In this document: positions 8,659 through 17,146 of the stretch, piece by piece
Layout of the letters: each line of letters starts with the position of its first letter
Position numbering within the stretch: the first letter of the stretch is position 1
Assembly: GCF_007558815.1 (NCBI RefSeq)
Contig: NZ_VLTJ01000013.1
Span: 58,148-122,147, forward strand
Origin: Verticiella sediminum
GTDB taxonomy: Bacteria; Pseudomonadota; Gammaproteobacteria; Burkholderiales; Burkholderiaceae_B
Direction: 5' to 3'
DNA length: 64,000 nt
Program-made: the position numbers and the translations under genes
The notes under the pieces: generated by a model
What the model was told of the DNA's origin: nothing
What the model saw: the letters and a program-made list of their open reading frames with translations, nothing else
Databases searched by the model: none

Positions 8659-9145
8659 AACGCACACCATTGACCTGGTGGTGAATGGCCAGGCGGTCTC
8701 GCGCGAGGTTCCCGCCAGATTGACCTTGGCGGATTTTCTTCGCCAGGACCTTTCGTTGAGGGGTACGCATATCGGTTGCGAGCACGGCGTATGCGGCGCA
8801 TGCACTGTGCTGCTGGATGGGCAATCCGTGCGTGCCTGTCTGATGTTCGCCGTTCAGGCGCACGGCCGCGAGCTGACGACCATAGAAGGCCTGACGCCTT
8901 CCGACGGCCTGTCGCCCTTGCAACAAGGCTTCTGTGATCACCATTCGCTGCAGTGTGGGTTCTGCACGCCGGGGATGATCGTGACCGCCGAGGCCTTCCT
9001 GGCGCGCGGCGTGGTCATCGATGAGGAATCGGTCCGCGAGGCGGTGTCGGGCAATATCTGCCGGTGCACCGGATACCTTCCCATCGTGGACGCGGTGATG
9101 GACGAAGGCCGGCGCCGAGGCCTGGTGCGCAATGAAGATGAATAG
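8651..9145 (+). CDS. 2Fe-2S subunit of molybdenum hydroxylase
   Basis: A 164-residue two-cluster ferredoxin-like subunit. The plant-type 2Fe-2S cluster is marked by C43, C48, C51 and C63 (CEHGVCGAC...C). The second cluster is in the four-helix domain, marked by C102 and C105 (CGFCTPGM) and C137 and C139 (CRCTGY). All eight cysteines are present. It overlaps the FAD subunit gene at its start and the large subunit gene at its end, as expected for stoichiometric synthesis of a complex. It relays electrons from the molybdenum centre to FAD. Confidence 0.95.
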   Translation: MSETHTIDLVVNGQAVSREVPARLTLADFLRQDLSLRGTHIGCEHGVCGACTVLLDGQSVRACLMFAVQAHGRELTTIEGLTPSDGLSPLQQGFCDHHSLQCGFCTPGMIVTAEAFLARGVVIDEESVREAVSGNICRCTGYLPIVDAVMDEGRRRGLVRNEDE

Positions 9146-12059
9146 CAATGAAATGATCGGCCAGACCGTGTCGCGCCGCGAGGCGCCCCGCTTTGTCAGC
9201 GGTCGCGGTCATTACGTGGACGACCTGCGCAGGCCGGGCATGGTCCACGCCCGCGTCGTGCGCTCGTCCGTTGCGCATGGCGTGATCCGCGGCATCGACA
9301 CGGCCGCCGCAGCGGCCCTGCCGGGCGTCCTGGCGGTGGTGACGGGCGCGGATATCGCGGATCTGCTCAAGGACATTCCTCAGCGCACCTGTCCCTTGCC
9401 GGGCATGGAGCATTTTCTGCAACGTCCGCTCGCGGTCGATCGGGTGCGCTATGTCGGCGAGCCGATCGCCGTGGTCGTGGCCGAAGACGCCTACCTTGCC
9501 GAGGACGCCGCCGAACGGGTATTGCCCGACATCGACCCCTTGCCCGCTCTCATCGACGCTCAGGCGGGGTTGCGCGACGAGGTATTGCTCCACCCGGAGC
9601 AAGGCACCAACAGTGCCACCTCCTATCAGGTGGGTTTCGGCGACATCGAGCAGGCGTTCGCGCAGGCTCATCTGGTCGTGCGCGAGTGCTTCTATGTACA
9701 CCGCCATAGCGCCGCGCCGCTGGAATGCCGCGGCCTGGTTGCCGAATGGGACGCGGCCCAGGAGCATATGGTGGTGTGGGGGGCGGCGAAGGTTCCGTTC
9801 GCGAACCGCAGAATTCTGGCGGACATGCTGGGCCTGGGCATCGATCAGGTCGATATGCTCGAGTGCGACGTGGGGGGCAGCTTCGGGGTGCGGGGCGACT
9901 TCTATCCGGAAGACTTCCTGGTGCCGTATCTCGCGCGTCGTGTCGGGCGGCCCGTCAAATGGATCGAGGACAGGCGCGAGAGCCTGATGGCTCTGAACCA
10001 CTCGCGTGAAGCCCACTGCGATCTGGCCTTGGCGTTCGATCGCGATGGCATCATGCTGGGTATGCGGGGCACCATGGTCGCCGATAACGGTGCCTATGTA
10101 AGAACCAACACCGGGGTGATGGCGGGCAAGGGCACGCAGTTCCTGCCCGGGCCCTATCGCATTGCGGCGACATCGTTCGACGTCCGTTCGGTCTGCACCA
10201 ACAAGACGCCTTCGGGCACGTATCGCGGCCCCGGTCGCTACGAATCGACCTTCTTTCGCGAGCGGCTCATTGACATCGCAGCGGCCAGGCTGGGCATGGA
10301 TCCCGTTGCGCTTCGGTCGATCAATCTGATCCCCGCCGAGCTGATGCCTTACGATGCCGGCGCGCTGGTTCCCAACATGGGGCCCGCGATCTACGATTCC
10401 GGACAGTATGCACGGGTCTTCGAGCATGCGCTGGCAGCCTTCGACTGGGTGCGACGAAGCCAGCGTTCGGGCAAGCTGCTGGACGGCCGCTACATCGGCC
10501 TGGGTTTGGCGTGCTTTGTCGAATCCACGGGTGGAGGCCCGGGCGAGCACGCGCGTCTGACGCTGCGCAGCGACGGCTGCTTCGATCTGGCGCTAGGCGC
10601 GTCCAGCGCCGGCCAAGGGCACGAGACATCGATGGCCCAGGTGCTCGCCCATTGCCTGGACGTACCCATGCAGGCGGTGCGCGTGCATCACGGTTCCACG
10701 ACGCTGCTGGACGCCGGCTTTGGCGCCTATCACAGCCGCAGCGCGGTCATGAGCGGCGCCGCGACCCACGAGGCGGCTCGCCTGATGCGCGAGCAATTGA
10801 TCGCTCGCGGCGCGCAGCGGCTGGGGCGCGCCCAGGACTCCCTGCAGTGGCGCAACGGCTGCGTCGTGGACGCGCAGGACGGCACCGCGCTGCTGACCTT
10901 GGCCGAATTGGCGCAAGGCATTGCGGACCATGCCGGCCCCACCGAGCGCGGCGAGGTCGAGGTCGACGCCAAGTTCATGTCGGACCGGCTGACCTATACC
11001 TTTGGTGTTCAGCTCGCCGAGGTGGCGGTCGACCCGATCACCGCCCAGGTGGACGTGCTGGACTATTACTGCGTCGAGGATCTCGGCCGGGTCATCAATC
11101 CGGAGATCGTGCACGGCCAGACGATCGGGGCGGCGGTGCAAGGGCTGGGCGGCACATTGCTGGACGAGTTCGTCTATGACGATGGCGGGCAGTTGCTGAC
11201 CGGCACGTTTGCAGACTATCTGCTGCCCACGAGTACCGACTTCCCGGTGGTGCGCGGGGAAACCCTGGAGCTGGCGCGTTCGCCAAGCAACCCGCTGGGA
11301 GTCAAGGGAGCCGGCGAGGGCGGCATCATCGCGACCGGAGCCGCCATTGCCAATGCGGTCTCGTCGGCGTTGTCCGGTGCCGCGGTATCGGTGACGGCCT
11401 TGCCGATCTCCATGAAGAATCTGGCGGCGCACCTGCAACAGGCGCGCAATAGAGAAAAAGGTGAAGAGATGAAGGTGCAGGGCGACTATCTGTTGAACGC
11501 CAGCCGTGATCGGGTATGGGCGGCGTTGTTGGACCCCGAGGTGTTGAAGGCGTCCATACCTGGATGCCAGAGCCTGGTCGAGACGGCGCCTCATACCTAC
11601 GAGATGGTGGTCAAGTCCCGCATCGGGCCGGTTGCCGTGCGCATGACCTCGACCATGCAAGTGCTGGATATCGTCGATCGAACGTCGTACCGCCTGGTGG
11701 TGCAGGGCAATGCCGGCCCGGCGGGGTTCGCCAAGGGCGAGGTCCGCGTCCGTATCGGCGATGCGCAGGCTGACAGTACGCGCCTGGACTACGAGGCCTC
11801 GGGAGACATCGGAGGCAAGCTCGCACAGGTTGGCGCGCGTCTGGTGGAAGGCGTCGTCGCGAAGATGACCGCGCAATTTTTTCAGAATTTCCAGGCGCAG
11901 CTCGGCGTATCGGTGGCCGCGCCGACCCATGCGCCGGTCAGTGCGCCGGCCCGGCAGCCGTCGATCTGGCCGACGTGGCCCATGGTGCCCTGGCTGATCG
12001 CGGCGGCTTCGCTGGGGGCGGCCGCCACGTCCTTGCTCACGTGCGCACTGAGAGGTTGA
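9132..12059 (+). CDS. Molybdopterin-binding large subunit fused to CoxG-like SRPBCC domain
   Basis: A 975-residue protein. Residues 1 to about 770 form the molybdopterin catalytic subunit: AHARVVRS and GEPIAVVVAEDAY near the N-terminus, GGSFGVRGDFYPED, the GPGRYES segment and the active-site loop KGAGEGG with the likely catalytic glutamate. From residue 780 the chain continues without a stop into a CoxG-like START/SRPBCC domain (VQGDYLLNASRDRVWAALLDPE...) and ends with a hydrophobic helix of about 20 residues before SLLTCALRG. CoxG proteins anchor or help mature Cox-type hydroxylases and are normally separate genes. An internal AAAGGTGAAGAG precedes the ATG at 11469, so a free CoxG form could also be made. 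Two in-frame ATGs, 9132 and 9138, are equally possible starts. Confidence 0.9.
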   Translation: MKMNSNEMIGQTVSRREAPRFVSGRGHYVDDLRRPGMVHARVVRSSVAHGVIRGIDTAAAAALPGVLAVVTGADIADLLKDIPQRTCPLPGMEHFLQRPLAVDRVRYVGEPIAVVVAEDAYLAEDAAERVLPDIDPLPALIDAQAGLRDEVLLHPEQGTNSATSYQVGFGDIEQAFAQAHLVVRECFYVHRHSAAPLECRGLVAEWDAAQEHMVVWGAAKVPFANRRILADMLGLGIDQVDMLECDVGGSFGVRGDFYPEDFLVPYLARRVGRPVKWIEDRRESLMALNHSREAHCDLALAFDRDGIMLGMRGTMVADNGAYVRTNTGVMAGKGTQFLPGPYRIAATSFDVRSVCTNKTPSGTYRGPGRYESTFFRERLIDIAAARLGMDPVALRSINLIPAELMPYDAGALVPNMGPAIYDSGQYARVFEHALAAFDWVRRSQRSGKLLDGRYIGLGLACFVESTGGGPGEHARLTLRSDGCFDLALGASSAGQGHETSMAQVLAHCLDVPMQAVRVHHGSTTLLDAGFGAYHSRSAVMSGAATHEAARLMREQLIARGAQRLGRAQDSLQWRNGCVVDAQDGTALLTLAELAQGIADHAGPTERGEVEVDAKFMSDRLTYTFGVQLAEVAVDPITAQVDVLDYYCVEDLGRVINPEIVHGQTIGAAVQGLGGTLLDEFVYDDGGQLLTGTFADYLLPTSTDFPVVRGETLELARSPSNPLGVKGAGEGGIIATGAAIANAVSSALSGAAVSVTALPISMKNLAAHLQQARNREKGEEMKVQGDYLLNASRDRVWAALLDPEVLKASIPGCQSLVETAPHTYEMVVKSRIGPVAVRMTSTMQVLDIVDRTSYRLVVQGNAGPAGFAKGEVRVRIGDAQADSTRLDYEASGDIGGKLAQVGARLVEGVVAKMTAQFFQNFQAQLGVSVAAPTHAPVSAPARQPSIWPTWPMVPWLIAAASLGAAATSLLTCALRG

Positions 12060-12063
12060 GGCG

Positions 12064-12885
12064 ATGCCGGGTGAATGCGTGGATGGCGGCCATTTCAGGG
12101 CCAACGGCATACGGCAGCACTACCTGCGCTGCAAAGGCCCGGGCGTCCCGGTGGTGGTCGTGCCGGGCATCGTCAGCCCGGCGGCTTTGTGGACGCATGT
12201 CGCCCAGGCCTTGGCGGCCGACGGGTACGACGCCTGGGTGCTGGATGTGCGCGGCCGCGGGCTGAGCGAGCAGGGGCCGCAGTTGGACTATGGCTTGGAT
12301 GCGTGCACGGCCGACTTGGAGGCCTTCCTGGCGGCGGCCGGCCTGGCTGCCCCGGCGATCGTGGGACATTCGATGGGGGCTCGCATCGGCGCGCGCCTGG
12401 CGGCCCGCTCGGCAGCCGTTGGGTCGCTGGTCATGCTGGACCCGCCCGCCAGCGCGCCGGGTGGGCGGCCGTATCCCGTTCCGGCCGCGCGCACGCTCGC
12501 CATGCTGGAGGCAGCGCGGCGCGGTGAAGGCGACGCCTATCTGCGCCAGCCCGGCATTGCGATGTGGCCGGAGCCCTTGCTGCGGCAGCGCGCCCAATGG
12601 ATGGCAAGCTGCGACCCGCGCGTGATCGAAGCGGCCTACCGTGATTTCCATGAGCAGGACATCTACGAGGATGTGGCGCGCGCGCACTGCGAGGTGACGC
12701 TCGTCGTGGCAACGGCCAGCGGCGTGATCAACCAGGAAGAGTTGTCCAGGTTTCAACAGAGCCAGCCCAGGCTGCGGGTCTTGCGCGCCGAGGGGGCCGC
12801 GCATCAGTTGCAGGCTGAAAACACGGACTTGTGCCTGCGCGTATTGCGGCAGGCTCTACCAAAAGGAGTGCGACACGCATCATGA
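12064..12885 (+). CDS. nicD: Alpha/beta hydrolase, probable N-formylmaleamate deformylase
   Basis: A 273-residue alpha/beta hydrolase. The nucleophile elbow GHSMGA has S103, the strand after it carries D126 (VMLDPP), and H247 is in EGAAHQLQ. This spacing matches what is known for NicD of Pseudomonas putida. It would cleave N-formylmaleamate to maleamate and formate, the step after ring opening. It begins 4 bases after the hydroxylase large subunit and ends in an ATGA overlap with the dioxygenase gene. The operon order makes the function persuasive; sequence alone gives only the fold. Confidence 0.8.
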   Translation: MPGECVDGGHFRANGIRQHYLRCKGPGVPVVVVPGIVSPAALWTHVAQALAADGYDAWVLDVRGRGLSEQGPQLDYGLDACTADLEAFLAAAGLAAPAIVGHSMGARIGARLAARSAAVGSLVMLDPPASAPGGRPYPVPAARTLAMLEAARRGEGDAYLRQPGIAMWPEPLLRQRAQWMASCDPRVIEAAYRDFHEQDIYEDVARAHCEVTLVVATASGVINQEELSRFQQSQPRLRVLRAEGAAHQLQAENTDLCLRVLRQALPKGVRHAS

Positions 12886-13952
12886 CGACGTCAGCAGCAG
12901 TGGATTTTGACTTGGTGGAGTTGTTCCTGGAGGAACTGCGACTATGCAAGGTGGGCGAGGGCGAGCAGGTGGCCATCCTGAACGCGGGTACGGAGTGGTC
13001 CGATTACGTGCAGGCTCTGCTCAAGGCGGCGGAACGGTTGGGCGCGCAGGCCTTCAATGTGAACGTCCAGCGCGATCAGACTCTGAAAACAGGCACGCAG
13101 GGCCGCCATCCGTTCGCCGGCAGGGGTTTGCTGCTGGACATGCTCAAGCGCTGCGATATGGTCATCGACCTGGTCGGCCTGCTGTTCTCGCGCGAACAGT
13201 TGGATATGCAAGCGGCGGGCGTGCGCGTATTGCGCATCATGGAACCGCCCCATGTGCTTCGCGCCATGCGTCCCACGCGCGAACTGGCCCAGCGGGTCGA
13301 GCGGGGACGCGAGATCCTGATGCAGGCCAAGCGCCTGCACATCACATCGCGGTTCGGCACCGACCTCACGTACGCGCTGGGCCAGTATCCGGTCATGTCG
13401 GAATATGGCTATACCGACGAGCCCGGGCGCTGGGATCATTTCCCTTCGGGCTTCGTGTTCACCCAGGGCAATGACGGGCAGGTCGATGGAACCGTCGTGC
13501 TGCGCCAGGGGGATATCCTGGCGGCCTTCAAAAGGTACTTGCAGACTGACGTGGTGCTCACGGTGGAGCGCGGCTACGTCACGAAAGTAGAGGGTTCCGG
13601 CATGGATGCGGACCTGCTGCGCACTTACGTGGCCGGGTTCAATGACCCGCGAGCCTACGCCATTTCGCATATAGGCTGGGGCATGAACGATGCGGCGCGC
13701 TGGTACCACTTCGAAGCGACCCGCCAACTGCACACCGAGCACGTGATGAATGCGCTCTCGTTCTATGGCAACGTGCTCTTCTCGCTGGGGCCCAACGTGG
13801 AGCTGGGCGGCGACAACGATACTGCATGCCACATGGACATCCCCATGCGCGGTTGCAGCCTGACCCTGGACGGCATGGAAATCGTCCGAGACGGCGACGT
13901 GGTACACCCAGAACTCAGCGTGGCGCGCGCCGTCAATCCGCCGGCATTTTGA
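12882..13952 (+). CDS. nicX: 2,5-dihydroxypyridine 5,6-dioxygenase
   Basis: A 356-residue Fe(II) dioxygenase related in fold to M29 aminopeptidases rather than to cupin or VOC ring-cleavage enzymes. Candidate iron ligands are E180 in YTDEPGRWDHFP and H317 and D319 in ACHMDIPMRGC, with H186 nearby as a likely catalytic residue. It opens 2,5-dihydroxypyridine to N-formylmaleamate. The ATG at 12882 overlaps the stop of the hydrolase gene; an AAAAGGAG ribosome site lies about 12 bases upstream, slightly far. It is the last gene of the operon; a convergent gene begins about 100 bases downstream. Confidence 0.88.
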   Translation: MTTSAAVDFDLVELFLEELRLCKVGEGEQVAILNAGTEWSDYVQALLKAAERLGAQAFNVNVQRDQTLKTGTQGRHPFAGRGLLLDMLKRCDMVIDLVGLLFSREQLDMQAAGVRVLRIMEPPHVLRAMRPTRELAQRVERGREILMQAKRLHITSRFGTDLTYALGQYPVMSEYGYTDEPGRWDHFPSGFVFTQGNDGQVDGTVVLRQGDILAAFKRYLQTDVVLTVERGYVTKVEGSGMDADLLRTYVAGFNDPRAYAISHIGWGMNDAARWYHFEATRQLHTEHVMNALSFYGNVLFSLGPNVELGGDNDTACHMDIPMRGCSLTLDGMEIVRDGDVVHPELSVARAVNPPAF

Positions 13953-14050
13953 CAGTAAGCAGGCGGATGGCCGGCCACGGCTCGCCGCTGGTGGGCCAGC
14001 AGATCGCTGCCCGTGTGCCACACCAGCGGGAGGTCGAGCCCGCTGTCCTC

Positions 14051-14926
14051 TTACGCTGTCTCGTCGGCCCGTAGCGGTTGCACCCATTCGGGCTTGCCGG
14101 ACCAGCCCCAGGCGAGCGAACTGCGCGATACGCCCAGCAGAATGCCGTTCAGCGCGGATGGATGGATCCACAGGCCGTCGCGTTCCACCGGCGTCGTGGT
14201 GCGGCGCGTCCAGCGGCAGCCGTGCTTGTCCAGACGGGCGATGATATCGGCCAGATCGTCCGTCTCGACATAGCACATGTAAAGAGCATCGCCATGCCGG
14301 GCGGTGTATCGACCCATGGGGTACGCGGTGTCATGCGCTTCCGACAGTTCGATCCGGTCCAGGCGGTCCGCGTCGAACTTCAGAAGCGCGCCTTCGTACC
14401 CGAAGCGGGCAAAGACGATACCGACTTCGTTTTCGCGATCGAGCCCGAATGCGTCTGCATAATGCTGGGCGACCGTGCCCCAGCTCGTCTTGAGCACCAT
14501 CGTGAGTTCATATAGATACTCGACCGGGCCGTTTGCGCGCGGGCGGGGCGGTTGCGGGCTTGCGCTCACCGCCAGGGGCAGGCCGTAGAGCGATGTGCTC
14601 TCCGGATAGATTCGGTCGTCCGCCGCAACATACGGAACGCCGCGTTCGTCGAGGTGCTTTGCAAACGAGGTCAGGTCGTCGGTGGTGACGCCGCCGCAAA
14701 CCAGCCCTTCTCCTTTTTCCTGCAGACGGGTTGCGATCGGGCCAGGCCCCAGTGGCTGGCAAAGCTCGACTTCGCTTGCACCAAGCGCGATGCGTCGCAC
14801 CTTTGCATTGAGATAACGGCTTTCGAAATCTTCGATGGGGGTCGCACCCAGGATATTCCGGTAGTTCTGTTCGGCTTGGTCAAGATCCTGCACGGCCACC
14901 AGGATCCGGTCTACGTTCTTGAACAT
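14051..14926 (-). CDS. VOC (glyoxalase/bleomycin resistance) family protein
   Basis: A 291-residue protein with two vicinal-oxygen-chelate repeats. The first (MFKNVDRILVAVQDLDQAEQNYRNILGATP) resembles methylmalonyl-CoA epimerase-like members and the second (ANGPVEYLYELTMVL...WTRRTTTPVERDGLWIHPSALNG) is more divergent. The ATG at 14926 has an AGGAG ribosome site. It is the last gene of a minus-strand run behind an enoyl-CoA hydratase, a CoA transferase and a Bug receptor, so isomerisation or epimerisation of a CoA intermediate is a fair guess. The exact reaction is not readable. Confidence 0.82.
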   Translation of the reverse strand: MFKNVDRILVAVQDLDQAEQNYRNILGATPIEDFESRYLNAKVRRIALGASEVELCQPLGPGPIATRLQEKGEGLVCGGVTTDDLTSFAKHLDERGVPYVAADDRIYPESTSLYGLPLAVSASPQPPRPRANGPVEYLYELTMVLKTSWGTVAQHYADAFGLDRENEVGIVFARFGYEGALLKFDADRLDRIELSEAHDTAYPMGRYTARHGDALYMCYVETDDLADIIARLDKHGCRWTRRTTTPVERDGLWIHPSALNGILLGVSRSSLAWGWSGKPEWVQPLRADETA

Positions 14927-14946
14927 GTTCTGCTCCTGGAAAGAAT

Positions 14947-15702
14947 TCAGACTTTTCCTGTCTGCTTGATGGAATCCTGCGTGGCGTTGGTGGCCAGGCA
15001 TTTTGCAAACATCAGGACTTCATTATCAAACGCCTTTTGAAGATCCGGCTGATGCCAGCCTGACAGCATTTCCTTGGTTGCCCTCAGGGAGTTCTGCGGA
15101 ATCTTTGCCAGGGCTTGCGCCGTTTCGCGCGCCTTTTCCAGCGTCTTTCCGCTGTCGGTGAGTTCCGTGATGTAGCCGGCATCATGCGCTTCCTGTCCGT
15201 CGAAGAAGCGGCAGGTCATCAGCCAGTCGCGGGCTTTCCTGCGGCCCACGATCTGTTCCAGCAGCAAGGACGACCCGCCTTCGGGGCATAGGCCGAGCGC
15301 CGCAAACGGCAGACGGCACCTTGTGCTGGCCGTGGCATAGACGAAATCGCAGTGCTGCAGCAGGGTCGTGCCGATGCCGATGGCAAACCCTTCGACGGCG
15401 GCGATCACGGGCGGCTTCGCTCGGCTCAGCGATCGCAGGAACCGCACCGCCGGCGAGTCGCCCGGCTCGCGCTTTTGCTGGAAGTCCTTGAGATCGGCTC
15501 CCGCCGTGAAAACGCCCCCGGCGCCATACAGAATGATCGCGACGCATGAGTCGTTGTCGCCATACTCATCGAACAATTCCGTCAAGCGGTCGTACATGGC
15601 GCGATTCAGCGCGTTCTTGCTTTCCGGACGGTTGATGCAGATTTCGAGGATGCCGTCGTTGAACGTAGCGTCTATCATGAGTATTCCCGATGGTTGTGTC
15701 AT
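14947..15702 (-). CDS. Enoyl-CoA hydratase/isomerase family protein
   Basis: A 251-residue crotonase-fold enzyme. The oxyanion-hole segments are AGGVFTAGADLKDF and AAVEGFAIGIGTTLLQHCD, and GLCPEGGSSLLL holds the position of a catalytic acid (PEGG). The start at 15702 lacks a good ribosome site; an in-frame ATG at 15678 with GGGA upstream is a real alternative. It follows the CoA transferase gene by 50 bases and precedes the VOC gene by 20. It probably hydrates or isomerises an enoyl-CoA produced by the acyl-CoA dehydrogenase encoded at 18958. Confidence 0.9.
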   Translation of the reverse strand: MTQPSGILMIDATFNDGILEICINRPESKNALNRAMYDRLTELFDEYGDNDSCVAIILYGAGGVFTAGADLKDFQQKREPGDSPAVRFLRSLSRAKPPVIAAVEGFAIGIGTTLLQHCDFVYATASTRCRLPFAALGLCPEGGSSLLLEQIVGRRKARDWLMTCRFFDGQEAHDAGYITELTDSGKTLEKARETAQALAKIPQNSLRATKEMLSGWHQPDLQKAFDNEVLMFAKCLATNATQDSIKQTGKV

Positions 15703-15752
15703 AGAGAGAGCCGAAGCCGTCCTCGCCCGGTGGTCCGAGGCATGGACGCCGC

Positions 15753-17045
15753 TCACTCGCTGTCAGTCGCGGCCGATGGGTCGGCGGCATGCAGCGCACC
15801 GCTGGCCAGCGCCGCCGCAGTCGCTTCTTCGTCGTATTGGGCGATTTCTGTCAGGACACGCAGCGTGTCCTGCCCGCGGACCGGAGCCGCTTTCGCCGGG
15901 GCGCCCGTGGCGCCGTCGAAAGAGATGGGCGAGCGCACATTGGGCACCCAGCCCAAGGTTGGATGCTCGATGCGCTCGACCAGCTCGGCCGCCTGGGTTT
16001 CCTGGCTCAGCAGGGCGGATTTCAGATCCCTGACTTCCCCCGCCGGGACTTTCGCACGCTCCAGCAAGAGTTTGAGCTGTTGCCATGAGAATCGCGAGAA
16101 CTCCTGCTTCAGCACGGCGAACAGTTGGTCTCGATTCTTCAACCGGCCCTGGGCTGACTGGTAGCACGGCGCATCCGCGACATCCTGGCGCGACAGCACA
16201 TTCGTCATCAGCCGCTTGAAGATTTCGCTGCTGCCGCAGTGCAGGAAAAAGCTCGCATCACGACACTCGAACACGCCCGTCGGGCAGCTATCGGCACTGG
16301 TATTGCCTTGCCGCGACACGGACTTTGCGCTGCACAGTGTCTGCATGGTGGCATAGCCGGCCATCATCAATGCGCTGCCATATAGCGATACTTCGACGCG
16401 GCGCCCCTTGCCGCTGAGGTTGCGCTCGTAGAGGGCGCTGAGTATCCCATTGGACGCCAGCAGGGCGGTCCCGATGTCCATGACCGACGAACCGGTCCGC
16501 ACGCCAGGCCTGTCCGGATAGCCGTTCATGGAAACAAAGCCGCTTTCCGCCTGGACGACGGAATCGAATCCCGGGCGGTTCGCCATGTCGCCGCGGCTGC
16601 CGTATGCAGAGATGGAGCAATAAACGAGAGCCGGCTGTTCCGCAGACATGCTGGCGTAACCCAGGCCAAGACGATCCATGACGCCCGTTGCGAAGTTTTC
16701 GATCAGCACATCGGCGCGTCGAACCAGGTGGCTTATCAGCTTGCGTCCTTCCGGGTGCTTCAGGTCGATCTCGATCCCGAGCTTGTTTCTGTTGGCCCAA
16801 AGATACGCGGCCCCTTCCTCGGGATTGGCCTCATCATGGGGCGGATAAGCCCTGAAACGGTCTCCGCCCGGCCCTTCGATCTTGACCACGGTGGCCCCGA
16901 GATCGGCCAGCAACATGCTGGCCAGCGGCCCGGCGATGTAATGCGTGAAGTCGAGGACGAGCAGCCCCGTCAGCGGCGCATTGGTGGATCGAGTTCCCGC
17001 ATGCACGGGCAGCGTCTTGATGAATGTGTGATCGAACATGGCCAT
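15753..17045 (-). CDS. CaiB/BaiF class III CoA transferase
   Basis: A 430-residue class III CoA transferase that moves CoA between carboxylic acids. It shows the family N-terminus LLVLDFTHYIAGPLASMLLADLGATVVKIE, the nucleotide segment WANRNKLGIEIDLK, and the catalytic aspartate in NRPGFDSVVQAESG. The ATG at 17045 is chosen because the family homology begins about 20 residues later; the longer upstream frame has no domain. It would activate the substrate brought in by the adjacent Bug receptor before hydratase and dehydrogenase steps. Substrate unknown. Confidence 0.9.
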   Translation of the reverse strand: MAMFDHTFIKTLPVHAGTRSTNAPLTGLLVLDFTHYIAGPLASMLLADLGATVVKIEGPGGDRFRAYPPHDEANPEEGAAYLWANRNKLGIEIDLKHPEGRKLISHLVRRADVLIENFATGVMDRLGLGYASMSAEQPALVYCSISAYGSRGDMANRPGFDSVVQAESGFVSMNGYPDRPGVRTGSSVMDIGTALLASNGILSALYERNLSGKGRRVEVSLYGSALMMAGYATMQTLCSAKSVSRQGNTSADSCPTGVFECRDASFFLHCGSSEIFKRLMTNVLSRQDVADAPCYQSAQGRLKNRDQLFAVLKQEFSRFSWQQLKLLLERAKVPAGEVRDLKSALLSQETQAAELVERIEHPTLGWVPNVRSPISFDGATGAPAKAAPVRGQDTLRVLTEIAQYDEEATAAALASGALHAADPSAATDSE

Positions 17046-17146
17046 TGATTCTTCTGAAAGCGGGGCGTTCGCCCTCCGCTGATGGCCTTCGCCCGGCAAT
17101 CGGCAAGCCTTGATGCGCGGGCTCGGCAGCAGAGATTCCAAGTGGG

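Noticed and set aside
9015..10550. A 511-codon minus-strand frame inside the molybdenum hydroxylase
   Set aside because: Shadow of a conserved gene; no domain.
4802..13952. Assignment of the pyridine operon to picolinate degradation
   Set aside because: Picolinate routes need a 3,6-dihydroxypicolinate decarboxylase (amidohydrolase type) near the dioxygenase; none is present here, so nicotinate is preferred though not proven.
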